Shown here piece by piece: positions 25,501 to 33,583 of a stretch of 64,000 bases of DNA. The DNA comes from Brucellaceae bacterium (GTDB lineage: Bacteria; Pseudomonadota; Alphaproteobacteria; Rhizobiales; Rhizobiaceae), in assembly GCA_020637775.1 (NCBI GenBank), contig JACKJV010000003.1, forward strand, positions 124,001 to 188,000, given 5' to 3'. The first letter of the stretch is position 1; each line of letters begins with the position of its first letter. The position numbers were made by a program, and so were the translations under genes. The notes below the pieces were generated by a model. That model had not been told where the DNA came from and did not search any database. It saw only the letters and a list, made by a program, of their open reading frames with translations.

Positions 25501-26079
25501 TGATTCGCCTGTTTGCCCTGTTTGCCTTGTTCCTGTTGCCAATCGCTGCCCAGGCCGCGGAGATCGGCGATGACGGTCTCCACAAGCAGGCCTGGTTCGC
25601 CAACACCTTCCGGGATGTCGCCGAGGACATCGAAACCGCCGCCTCCGAGGGCAAACGCCTGGCCATCGTGTTCGAGCAGCGCGGTTGCATCTATTGCCGC
25701 GCGATGCACGAAAAGATCCTGTCCGATCCCGAGGTCGCCGATTACATCAAGGCCAATTACATGGTCGTGCAGTACAACATGTTCGGCGACACCGAGGTGA
25801 CCGATCTGTACGGCGAGGAGCTTCCGAGAAGAACGCCGCGCGCAAGTGGGCTTCGTCTTCACGCCAACGATCGTCTTCCTGCCCGGAGGCGGTGCCTGCC
25901 AAGGCGAAACCACGGTTGCCAAGGCCGCCGTCGCCATCATGCCCGGCGCCTTCGGAAAGAACACCTTCCTGAACATGTTCCGCTGCGCGAAAAGGGCTAT
26001 GAGGGAGAAGAGACTTCCAGAAGCATCATGCCCGCATAATCAACGAGATGCGCGGGCCGGCCGGCTCGACAGCGAGTGA
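25501..26079 (+). pseudogene. soxW: soxW (periplasmic thioredoxin), frameshifted
   Basis: The ATG at 25501 (after GGAGAAAGCGC) opens a signal peptide (FALFLLPIAAQAAE) and a thioredoxin domain with the redox motif RGCIYCRAMHEK. The frame is intact to EVTDLYGEEL near 25825, then shifts: the rest appears in other frames as KNAARKWA, GFVFTPTIVFLPGG, IMPGAFGKNTFLNMFR and REKGYEGEE. The tail to the stop at 26079 needs at least one more shift. SoxW normally receives electrons from SoxV for periplasmic cysteine reduction. The core catalytic half is encoded, but a full-length protein is not, as the sequence stands. Confidence 0.78.
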
Positions 26080-26137
26080 TTGCTGCGAATGTGAACGACT
26101 TGCTGCAACGCAGCATTGCATATGCGACGAATGACAC

Positions 26138-26153
26138 ATATTAAAATTCATAT
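26138..26153. promoter_or_regulatory. Probable SoxR operator in the soxW-soxX gap
   Basis: ATATTAA-AA-TTCATAT, 7-base arms with one mismatch, lies 93 bases upstream of the soxX start in a 166-base AT-richer gap. SoxR of Pseudaminobacter is reported to act in this same intergenic region, and the half-site TTCATAT is shared with the bigR operator. Confidence 0.6.
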
Positions 26154-26245
26154 CCATGCATTGAAAGCGGATTGACAAGCGCTAAGGTGCGCGACTGAAG
26201 ACAAGGGGAGGCGGAGCAACCGCCTGCCGGAATAGCGGAGGAGAC

Positions 26246-26716
26246 ATGAACCCGATGAAGCTGGGCAACAGGACTGGTAACATTTGCGGCGGCTATGGCT
26301 GTTGCTGCCGTTGCGGGTGCAGCGGAAGTGGCGCCTGATGGCGTCGAATTCACCGACGACGGCGTCATGGCGTCGCTGACGGGCCAGGCGGGCGATCCCG
26401 CCGCCGGTGCCGAGGCGTTCAAGAGCCGCAAGCTTGGCAATTGCCTTGCCTGCCATGCCAACAAGGACATGGAGAACGAGCTTTCCCATGGCGATGTCGG
26501 CTCGTCCCTCGATGGCGTTGCCGACCGCTGGAGCGAGGCGGAACTGCGGGCCATCGTGGTGAACTCCAAGAAGATTTTCAGCGACGAGACCGTCATGCCC
26601 GGTTTCTATTCGCTGGAGGTGGGCAAGGAGCCGGCTGAGCAGTTCGTCGGCAAGACGATCCTGACTGCGCAGCAGGTTGAGGACGTGGTGCCTATCTGGC
26701 CACGCTGAAGGAATGA
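26246..26716 (+). pseudogene. soxX: soxX (sulfur-oxidation cytochrome c), frameshifted at both ends
   Basis: SoxX is the monohaem partner of SoxA. The expected ATG at 26246 follows GGAGGAGAC, but the first 14 codons are out of frame with the body; about one base near 26270-26277 is wrong. The body is open from 26295 to 26708 and contains the haem site GNCLACHANKD, SSLDGVADRWSEAELRAIVV and MPGFYSLEVGKEP. At the end QQVEDVVPIWPR would become DVVAYLATLKE if one G were restored near 26692, ending at the TGA at 26714-26716. As it stands the frame lacks a signal peptide and would not be exported. Open core: 26295-26708. Confidence 0.82.
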
Positions 26717-26739
26717 TTGGCAGAAAGGAGCCTCATGCC

Positions 26740-27195
26740 ATGAAGATGACAAGACGACAGGCCCTCGGGTTCAGCGCTGCCGCGGCCGCATTTGCGGTGA
26801 CGGGCTTCCGCGCCGCGCCCGCTTTGGCCTCTGCTGAAGCAACCGAAAAGGCGATCATGGAGTTCACCGGCGGCAAGACGCCGGAGAGCGGGAAGATTTC
26901 GCTCAACACGCCGGAAATCGCGGAGAACGGCAACACCGTGCCCGTCACCGTCGAGGTGGAAAGCGCCATGGAAGGCGACGACCTCGTCGAATCGGTGCTC
27001 GTGCTGGCCGACGGAAATCCGAGCCCGGGCGTGGCCACGTTCCACTTTACCTCGCTTTCCGGTGCGGCCCTGGCCACGACGCGCATTCGTCTCGCCAAGA
27101 CGCAGGACGTGGTTGCCGTCGCGAAGATGAAGGACGGCTCGGTCTACATGGACAGGAAGCAGGTCAAGGTCACCATCGGTGGCTGCGGCGGCTGA
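26740..27195 (+). CDS. soxY: Thiosulfate-oxidation carrier protein SoxY
   Basis: A 151-residue Tat-exported protein (KMTRRQALGFSAAAAAFAVT). Its C terminus is VTIGGCGG, the flexible arm whose cysteine (Cys149) carries the sulfur substrate through the Sox cycle. ISLNTPEIAENGNTVPVTVE is the conserved core beta-sheet start. The ATG at 26740 is 9 bases from AAAGGAG; an upstream in-frame extension overlaps the end of soxX and is unlikely. Forms the SoxYZ heterodimer with the next gene, 24 bases away. Confidence 0.96.
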   Translation: MKMTRRQALGFSAAAAAFAVTGFRAAPALASAEATEKAIMEFTGGKTPESGKISLNTPEIAENGNTVPVTVEVESAMEGDDLVESVLVLADGNPSPGVATFHFTSLSGAALATTRIRLAKTQDVVAVAKMKDGSVYMDRKQVKVTIGGCGG

Positions 27196-27219
27196 TCAAG
27201 GGAAACGAGGTAGAAGAAA

Positions 27220-27546
27220 ATGGCTAAGTCCAAACCCCGCGTGAAGGTCCCGAAGTCGGCATCGGCCGGCGAGGTCATCACCATCAAGACCCTGATCAGC
27301 CACGAGATGGAATCGGGTCAGCGCAAGGACAAGGATGGCAATCCGATCCCGCGCCAGATCATCAACAAGTTCAGCTGCGAGTTCAACGGCCAGCCGGTGT
27401 TCTCCTGTGATCTCGATCCGGCCGTGTCGGCCAATCCGTATTTCGAGTTCAATGCCAAGGTCAACGAGAGCGGCACGTTCAAGTTCACCTGGGTGGATGA
27501 TGACGGTTCGGTCTATGAGACCGAGAACGAGATCACGGTAAAATAA
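27220..27546 (+). CDS. soxZ: Thiosulfate-oxidation carrier protein SoxZ
   Basis: A 108-residue protein without a signal peptide, normal for SoxZ, which is exported bound to Tat-targeted SoxY. Recognisable segments are VKVPKSASAGEVITIKTLIS and HEMESGQRKDKDGNPIPRQI, then FKFTWVDDDGSVYETENEIT near the C terminus. It stabilises SoxY and presents the carrier arm to SoxXA, SoxB and SoxCD. The start follows GAGGTAGAAGAAA. Confidence 0.96.
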   Translation: MAKSKPRVKVPKSASAGEVITIKTLISHEMESGQRKDKDGNPIPRQIINKFSCEFNGQPVFSCDLDPAVSANPYFEFNAKVNESGTFKFTWVDDDGSVYETENEITVK

Positions 27547-27610
27547 GAACGATGCGCCGGCCGCCGGTCACGTGACGGGCGCCGGCGAATGTTCCTGGGA
27601 GGGAAGACGC

Positions 27611-28465
27611 GTGAAGAAAACGACATTCATGACGGGCGCGATGCTGGGACTGGCACTGGCTGCCGGTACGGTGGCGCTGAAGGCCGATCCCGTTGACGAT
27701 ACGCTCGAGATCGACGGCAAGCCGATGGTCACCCGCACCGCGGCGCCGGAGGGGCATCCGTTCGACGAGGTTCTGTCGGGCTGGTTGTTCCGCGAGGCCG
27801 AGACCAGGGATCTGGAGCGTGATTCGTTCGAGAATCCCGGCATGCTGGCCGCCGAGGAGGGCGAGCAGATCTGGAACACTGTCGAAGGCACTGCGGGCAA
27901 GTCATGCGCGTCCTGCCATGGCGACGCGGCCGAAAGCATGAAGGGCGTTGCGGCCCACTATCCTAAATGGGATGCCGACGCCAAGCGCCCGATCAACATC
28001 GAGCTTCAGATCAACAAGTGCCGCGAAGAGAACATGGGCGCCGAGCCCTATGCCTTCGACAAGGGCGGCCAGAAGCCGTTGACGGTCTATATCAAGCACC
28101 AGTCGCTGGGCGAGCCGGTATCGGTTGACCTCAGCCAGGGCGAGCTTCAGTCCTGGTGGGAAAAGGGCAAGGAAGTCTACTACACCCGCACCGGCCAGCT
28201 GAACCTGTCCTGCGCCTCCTGCCATGAAGTCAACATGGGCAAGATGATCCGTGCGGACCATCTCAGCCAGGGACAGGTCAACGGCTTTCCGACCTACCGT
28301 CTGAAGTCCGGCCTCACGTCGGTTCACAACCGCTTCCGTGGCTGCATCCGCGATACGCGCGGAACCCAGCCCAAGGCGTTCTCGGACGAACTGATGGCGC
28401 TGGAGGTCTATGTGACCTGGCGCGGCACCGGCCTGTCGGTCGAGACGCCGGCCGTCCGCCAGTAA
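27611..28465 (+). CDS. soxA: Sulfur-oxidation dihaem cytochrome c SoxA
   Basis: A 284-residue periplasmic cytochrome with a signal peptide of about 25 residues (LGLALAAGTVALKA). Two CASCH haem sites are at residues 99-103 and 201-205, and the active-site cysteine ligand is in RFRGCIRDTR (Cys245). Two CxxCH motifs place it with the dihaem SoxA group (Paracoccus type). Together with SoxX it forms a disulfide between thiosulfate and the SoxY cysteine. The GTG start follows GGGAGGGAAGACGC and gives a proper signal peptide; an in-frame extension upstream lacks one. Confidence 0.95.
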   Translation: MKKTTFMTGAMLGLALAAGTVALKADPVDDTLEIDGKPMVTRTAAPEGHPFDEVLSGWLFREAETRDLERDSFENPGMLAAEEGEQIWNTVEGTAGKSCASCHGDAAESMKGVAAHYPKWDADAKRPINIELQINKCREENMGAEPYAFDKGGQKPLTVYIKHQSLGEPVSVDLSQGELQSWWEKGKEVYYTRTGQLNLSCASCHEVNMGKMIRADHLSQGQVNGFPTYRLKSGLTSVHNRFRGCIRDTRGTQPKAFSDELMALEVYVTWRGTGLSVETPAVRQ

Positions 28466-28477
28466 ACGTTGCCTGCG

Positions 28478-28501
28478 CCGGAGGCGGCTTGCCGCTTCCG
28501 G
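28478..28501. other. Stable hairpin between soxA and soxB
   Basis: CCGGAGGCGG-CTTG-CCGCTTCCGG forms a 10-base stem (one G-U pair) with a 4-base loop, 12 bases after soxA. Without a T-tract it is more likely an mRNA-stabilising or processing element than a terminator. Confidence 0.5.
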
Positions 28502-28615
28502 CCGGTTGGCAGCAACCGGAAAATCTGAAGGGGCATGAATTCCGGGCCGAGCCGGCCCGGAGCCGTCCCTTCTTTGATCGAACAAGAACCTTGCGTGGAC
28601 CGGAGACCCCGACCG

Positions 28616-30310
28616 ATGCTGACCAGACGTGAATTCCTGATGGCAACAGCCGCCCTGTCGGCAATCACCGGCCCGGCCCTGGTCGGAAACTGGTCGCGCG
28701 CCGCCGCGCAGCAGGCGCTGAGCGAGGAGAGCCTGCTGGCGCAGGCCGATTACGGCAACGTGACGCTGGTCCACATCACCGACATCCACGCGCAGCTCAA
28801 GCCGGTCTATTTCCGCGAACCGTCGATCAATCTGGGTGTCGGCGAGGTTCAGGGCCTGCCACCCCATGTGACCGGGGCCGATTTCCTCAAGCTTTACAAC
28901 ATCGAGCCGGGCAGCCCGCACGCCTACGCGCTGACGTCGCAGGATTTCGTGTCGCTGGCCAGGACCTATGGCAAGATGGGCGGCATGGACCGCGTCGCGA
29001 CCGTGGTCAGGCGTATTCGCGCCGATCGCGGTGACGACAAGGTGCTGCTGCTCGATGGCGGCGACACCTGGCAGGGATCCTATACCGCGCAGCAGACCGA
29101 AGGCCAGGACATGGTCGATGTCATGAATGCGCTTCAACCCGATGCCATGACCGGCCACTGGGAGTTCACCTATGGCGCGGACCGGGTGAAGGAAGTGGTC
29201 GAAAGCCTGCCGTTCTCGTTCCTGGGCGGCAACATCTATGACGCCGAATGGGACGAGCCGGCCTTCGAGGGCTGGAAGATGTTCGAGAAGGGCGGCGCCA
29301 GGGTCGCCGTCATCGGCCAGGCCTTCCCGTATACCCCGATCGCCAATCCGCGCTGGATGTTCCCCAACTGGTCCTTCGGCATTCGCGAGGAGGATGTGAT
29401 CCGCAACGTGCAGGAAGCGCGCGATGAAGGCGCCGATGTCGTGGTGCTTCTTTCGCATAACGGCTTTGATGTCGATCGCAAGCTGGCCGGCCGTGTCGAC
29501 GGGATCGACGTGATCCTCACCGGCCACACCCATGACGCCCTGCCTGAACCGGTGATCGTCAACGACACGCTGGTCATCGCCTCGGGCTCCAATGGCAAGT
29601 TTGTCTCGCGCGTCGATCTGGATGTGCGCGACGGCAAGGTGCAGGGCTACCAGTACCGCCTGATCCCCGTCTTTTCCGATGTCATCACGCCGGATGCCGA
29701 CATGACAGCGCTCATCGACAAGGTGCGCGCGCCATACGAAGCCGAACTGGCCCGTGTCCTCGGCCGCACCGATTCGCTGCTCTACCGGCGCGGCAATTTC
29801 AACGGCACCTTTGACGATCTTTTCTGCCAGGCGCTGCTGGAAGAACGCGAAGCCGACATTTCGCTGTCGCCCGGTTTCCGCTGGGGCACGACGCTGGTGC
29901 CCGGCCAGGACATCACCGTGGAAGACCTGCACAACGCCTGCGCCATGACCTATCCCGAAGCCTATCGCTCGATGATGTCGGGACAGATGCTCAAGGACAT
30001 CATCGAGGACGTGGCCGACAACCTTTTCAATACCGATCCCTACTATCAGCAGGGCGGCGACATGGTCCGCATCGGCGGCATGGGCTACACCATCGACATC
30101 AACAAGCCGATGGGCTCGCGCATTTCCGGCATGACGCTCCTCAAGACCGGCGAAGCCATTGACCCGGCCCGGGAATATGCGGTGGCCGGCTGGGCCTCCG
30201 TCAACGAGGGCACCGAGGGTCCGGCCATCTGGGAAGTCGTCGAGAGCTATCTCGCGCGCAAGCCCGAGGTCTCGATCGAGGAAAACCGCTCGGTGATCGT
30301 GAACGCCTGA
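28616..30310 (+). CDS. soxB: Thiosulfohydrolase SoxB
   Basis: A 564-residue Tat-exported enzyme (LTRREFLMATAALSAITGPA) of the 5'-nucleotidase/metallophosphoesterase fold. The dimanganese-binding motifs are HITDIHAQLKP, LLDGGDTWQGS, ALQPDAMTGHWEF, VLLSHNGFDVDRKLA and ILTGHTHDALPEP. It hydrolyses the terminal sulfonate from the SoxY-bound intermediate, releasing sulfate. Start chosen at the ATG that begins the twin-arginine signal, with GGAG about 10 bases upstream; the frame extends further upstream without a signal. Length and order in the cluster are typical. Confidence 0.96.
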   Translation: MLTRREFLMATAALSAITGPALVGNWSRAAAQQALSEESLLAQADYGNVTLVHITDIHAQLKPVYFREPSINLGVGEVQGLPPHVTGADFLKLYNIEPGSPHAYALTSQDFVSLARTYGKMGGMDRVATVVRRIRADRGDDKVLLLDGGDTWQGSYTAQQTEGQDMVDVMNALQPDAMTGHWEFTYGADRVKEVVESLPFSFLGGNIYDAEWDEPAFEGWKMFEKGGARVAVIGQAFPYTPIANPRWMFPNWSFGIREEDVIRNVQEARDEGADVVVLLSHNGFDVDRKLAGRVDGIDVILTGHTHDALPEPVIVNDTLVIASGSNGKFVSRVDLDVRDGKVQGYQYRLIPVFSDVITPDADMTALIDKVRAPYEAELARVLGRTDSLLYRRGNFNGTFDDLFCQALLEEREADISLSPGFRWGTTLVPGQDITVEDLHNACAMTYPEAYRSMMSGQMLKDIIEDVADNLFNTDPYYQQGGDMVRIGGMGYTIDINKPMGSRISGMTLLKTGEAIDPAREYAVAGWASVNEGTEGPAIWEVVESYLARKPEVSIEENRSVIVNA

Positions 30311-30364
30311 TTGGCGGAAAGGATAGGAAGCCGGACAATCGACAGACGGTTTCCACCGTGATAC

Positions 30365-30378
30365 ATAGAATAATCTAT
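30365..30378. promoter_or_regulatory. AT-rich inverted repeat upstream of soxC
   Basis: ATAGA-ATAA-TCTAT, perfect 5-base arms, 33 bases before the soxC start, in the 101-base soxB-soxC gap. It may mark an internal promoter or a further SoxR-type site; it matches the other sites only loosely. Confidence 0.35.
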
Positions 30379-30411
30379 ATGTTTGAATAACAGCGATCCG
30401 GGAGGATAGCG

Positions 30412-31692
30412 ATGACGCAGACAAACGGGAAAGGCGCTTCCAGGCGCAACTTTCTGAAAGCCGGCCTGGCCGGCGGCGCCGCGCTGGCGGCAGGGACGGT
30501 GGGCGCGCGCGCCGCGGGCGATCCGCTCATCACCGAATTGCAGGACTGGGCGACCTATACCGGTGACGGCGTGGACGCCACGCCCTACGGCCTGCCGATC
30601 GAGTATGAGAGCGATGTCATTCGCCGCAACGTGCCCTGGCTGACGGCGGACCCGATATCCTCCATCAACTTCACGCCGATCCATGCCCTTGACGGCACGA
30701 TCACGCCGCAGGGCTGTGCCTTTGAGCGGCACCATTCCGGCGCCATCGAATTGCGCAAGGAAGACTACCGCCTCATGATCAACGGCCTGGTCGATCAGCC
30801 GCTTGTCTTCACCTATGCCGATCTTGAGCGCTTCCCGCGCGAAAACCATATCTATTTCTGCGAATGCGCGGCCAATACCGGCATGGAATGGGCCGGTGCG
30901 CAGCTTAACGGCGCGCAGTTCACCCATGGCATGATCCACAACATGGAATATTCAGGCGTGTCCCTGCGCACGCTCCTGGAAGAGGCCGGCCTCGATACCG
31001 CCGGCGACCTGAAGGACAAGTGGGTCTATGTCGAGGGCGCCGACGCCTCCTCCAATGGCCGCTCCATCCCCATGGACAAGGCGCTCGATGATTGCCTGGT
31101 CGCCTTCAAGGCCAATGGCGAGGCGCTGCGCAAGGAACATGGCTATCCGGTCCGCCTCGTCGTTCCCGGTTGGGAAGGCAACATGTGGGTCAAGTGGCTG
31201 CGCCGCATCGAGGTGACGGACGGGCCGGTGGAAAGCCGGGAGGAAACGTCCAAATATACCGATACGCTGGCCGATGGCACGTCGCGCAAGTGGACCTGGG
31301 TAATGGATGCCAAATCGGTCATCACCTCGCCCAGCCCGCAAATGCCGATCACCCATGGCAAGGGTCCGCTGGTGATCACCGGAATGGCCTGGTCGGGCCA
31401 TGGACGCATCACCCGTGTGGACGTCTCCAGGGATGGCGGCAAGACGTGGGAGACCGCGCGCCTGGGCACGCAGGGCGGAAACAAGGCGCTCACCCGTTTC
31501 TATCTCGATACCGAATGGAACGGCGAGGAGATGCTGCTCCAGTCACGCGCCATCGATGAAACCGGCTATGTGCAGCCGACCAAGGCGCAGCTGCGCGCGG
31601 TGCGTGGCCTCAACTCGGTCTACCACAACAACTGCATCCAGACCTGGCATGTCAAAACGGACGGGACGGCGGAAAATGTCGAAGTTTCTTGA
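30412..31692 (+). CDS. soxC: Sulfane dehydrogenase molybdenum subunit SoxC
   Basis: A 426-residue molybdopterin protein of the sulfite oxidase family. It has a twin-arginine signal (GASRRNFLKAGLAGGAALAA), the molybdenum-ligand region HIYFCECAANTGMEWAGAQL and the dimerisation-domain residues GMAWSGHGRITRVDVSRDGG. SoxC works with the cytochrome SoxD to oxidise the SoxY-bound sulfane sulfur with release of six electrons. GGGAGGATAGCG precedes the ATG. Its last 17 bases overlap soxD, in agreement with a fixed 1:1 output. Confidence 0.95.
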   Translation: MTQTNGKGASRRNFLKAGLAGGAALAAGTVGARAAGDPLITELQDWATYTGDGVDATPYGLPIEYESDVIRRNVPWLTADPISSINFTPIHALDGTITPQGCAFERHHSGAIELRKEDYRLMINGLVDQPLVFTYADLERFPRENHIYFCECAANTGMEWAGAQLNGAQFTHGMIHNMEYSGVSLRTLLEEAGLDTAGDLKDKWVYVEGADASSNGRSIPMDKALDDCLVAFKANGEALRKEHGYPVRLVVPGWEGNMWVKWLRRIEVTDGPVESREETSKYTDTLADGTSRKWTWVMDAKSVITSPSPQMPITHGKGPLVITGMAWSGHGRITRVDVSRDGGKTWETARLGTQGGNKALTRFYLDTEWNGEEMLLQSRAIDETGYVQPTKAQLRAVRGLNSVYHNNCIQTWHVKTDGTAENVEVS

Positions 31693-32752
31693 TACAATTC
31701 TGGCGGCAACCACTGTTCTTGCCCTGGCCACCGCGGCCCATGCCGCCGATGCCGATGCCGGCGAGAAGGTCTTCAACAAGTGCAAGGCCTGCCATGCCGT
31801 GGGCGAGGGCGCCAGGAACAAGGTCGGTCCGGAACTCAATGACCTGTTTGGCCGTGAGGCCGGGTCTGTCGAAGGGTTCAAGTATTCCAGCGCCATGGCT
31901 GGGTCCGGCATCACGTGGAACGATGAAACCGTCGCGGCCTACCTTGCTGATCCCAAGGGCTACATCCCGAAGAACAAGATGGCCTTTGCCGGCCTCAAGA
32001 AGGAAGAAGACGTTGCAAACGTCATCGCCTATCTGAAGACGTTCTCCACGTCTGCCAGCGAGGAGAAGGCGCAAGCCGAACCGGCGAAGGAAGAAACGGT
32101 CGCGGCAGCCGAAGAAAAGCCGGCCGCAGATGCGTCGGGCGAAGGCCAGCCGGAACCGGCCGGTTTCGAGATGGTCAGGTCCAGGGGCAAGTTCGGCCTT
32201 GGCCGCCAGGCCACCGACGACGAGATCGCGGCCTGGGATGTCAATGTCATGCCCGATGGCACCGGCCTGCCGGTGGGTTCCGGCTCGGTAGCCGAGGGCG
32301 AGCCGCTCTTTTCCGAGAAATGCGCGGCCTGCCATGGCGAATTCGCCGAAGGCGTTGACAACTGGCCGAAACTGGCTGGTGGCGACGATACGCTTGCCGA
32401 CGAGGATCCCCTGAAGACGGTTGGTTCCTACTGGCCCTACCTGTCGACGGCCTGGGACTATGTCCATCGCTCCATGCCTTTTGGCGGCGCGCAGGTGCTC
32501 ACGCCGGACGAGACATATGCCATCGTCGCCTATATTCTCTATTCGAACTATCTGGTCGATGATGAATTCGTGCTGAGCAACGAGAACTTCCTTGATGTCG
32601 AGATGCCCAATGCCGACGGCTTCATCGTCGATGACAGGGCGGAAACGGAATATCCGCAGTGGCGTACCGAACCGTGCATGACCAATTGCAAGGATGATGT
32701 GAAGATCACGATGCGTGCCACCGTTCTCGATGTGACCCCGGACGAGGAATGA
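31676..32752 (+). CDS. soxD: Sulfane dehydrogenase dihaem cytochrome SoxD
   Basis: A 358-residue c-type cytochrome with a signal peptide (cleavage near AAHA-AD). Haem sites are CKACH at residues 36-40 and CAACH at 216-220. Between them, about residues 126-163 form an Ala/Glu/Pro-rich linker without likely structure. The second domain ends with a Cys-rich NCKDD segment. It accepts electrons from SoxC. The start lies inside the soxC end, with the purine-rich GGCGGAAA as a weak ribosome site; the longer upstream frame is an out-of-frame reading of soxC. Confidence 0.94.
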   Translation: MSKFLDTILAATTVLALATAAHAADADAGEKVFNKCKACHAVGEGARNKVGPELNDLFGREAGSVEGFKYSSAMAGSGITWNDETVAAYLADPKGYIPKNKMAFAGLKKEEDVANVIAYLKTFSTSASEEKAQAEPAKEETVAAAEEKPAADASGEGQPEPAGFEMVRSRGKFGLGRQATDDEIAAWDVNVMPDGTGLPVGSGSVAEGEPLFSEKCAACHGEFAEGVDNWPKLAGGDDTLADEDPLKTVGSYWPYLSTAWDYVHRSMPFGGAQVLTPDETYAIVAYILYSNYLVDDEFVLSNENFLDVEMPNADGFIVDDRAETEYPQWRTEPCMTNCKDDVKITMRATVLDVTPDEE

Positions 32753-32798
32753 TCCGGCGGCCGTGACGGCTGGCAGGCACGGTTCTGGGAGGAAGCCG

Positions 32799-33548
32799 AT
32801 GCAGACCAGACAAGGGGTAGGGGGGCAGGATGGCCCTTCGGCAGCCAGGCGCGGGCTTTTCCGCGCACTCGCCGCCCTCTCGCTCGCTTTCGTGACACAT
32901 GCCTTCGCCGGCGACGGGGATCCCGTTGCCGGCGAAAAGCTGTTCAAGGACTGCAAGGGCTGCCACGAGGTGGGCGAGAACGCCCGGCACAAGGTGGGCC
33001 CGCATCTCGACGGCATCATTGGGCGCACCGCCGGCAGTGCCGAGGGTTTCAAATATTCCAGGGCCTTGAGACAGGCGGGCGAGGACGGTCTCGTCTGGGA
33101 CGCCGAAAAGCTCTCCGCCTATATCCAGAAACCGCGCGACTTCATCAGTGGCAATCGCATGAGCTATCGCGGCATGGCCGATGCGAAGGACCGCGCCGAC
33201 CTGATCGCCTATCTTTCCCGTCAGGCCAGGGCCGCACCGGCCGAGGATACGACCGCCCGCACCAATACGGGCGTGACCGGCTTCGCCCAGATTGTCCTGC
33301 AGATGGAGGGCGATCCGGAATATGGCGAATATCTTTCCGGCGAATGCGTTACCTGCCATCAGGCCTCCGGCCATGCCGATGGCATTCCGTCGATCGTCGG
33401 CATCCCGAAGGATTACTTCGTTCGCGCCCTGTTCGAATACAAGAACAACATTCGCTCGAACGAGGTCATGAAGCTCCGCGTCGCCAACCTCACCAACGAG
33501 GAAATCGCCGCGCTCGCTGCCTATTTCAACGGTCTTGAACCACAATAG
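32799..33548 (+). CDS. soxE: Dihaem cytochrome c SoxE
   Basis: A 249-residue dihaem cytochrome with a signal peptide (ALAALSLAFVTHAFAGD). Haem sites are CKGCH at residues 52-56 and CVTCH at 183-187. The first domain resembles class I cytochromes (HKVGPHLDGIIGRTAGSAEG, with NRMSYRGM as the methionine loop); the second is smaller. In Paracoccus, SoxE is a dihaem cytochrome that probably shuttles electrons with SoxF. The ATG at 32799 follows GGGAGGAAGCCG. It starts 46 bases after soxD and 35 bases before soxF. Confidence 0.92.
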   Translation: MQTRQGVGGQDGPSAARRGLFRALAALSLAFVTHAFAGDGDPVAGEKLFKDCKGCHEVGENARHKVGPHLDGIIGRTAGSAEGFKYSRALRQAGEDGLVWDAEKLSAYIQKPRDFISGNRMSYRGMADAKDRADLIAYLSRQARAAPAEDTTARTNTGVTGFAQIVLQMEGDPEYGEYLSGECVTCHQASGHADGIPSIVGIPKDYFVRALFEYKNNIRSNEVMKLRVANLTNEEIAALAAYFNGLEPQ

Positions 33549-33583
33549 GCAGATTGCAGGATCGGTCAGTTAAGGAGGAAGAC

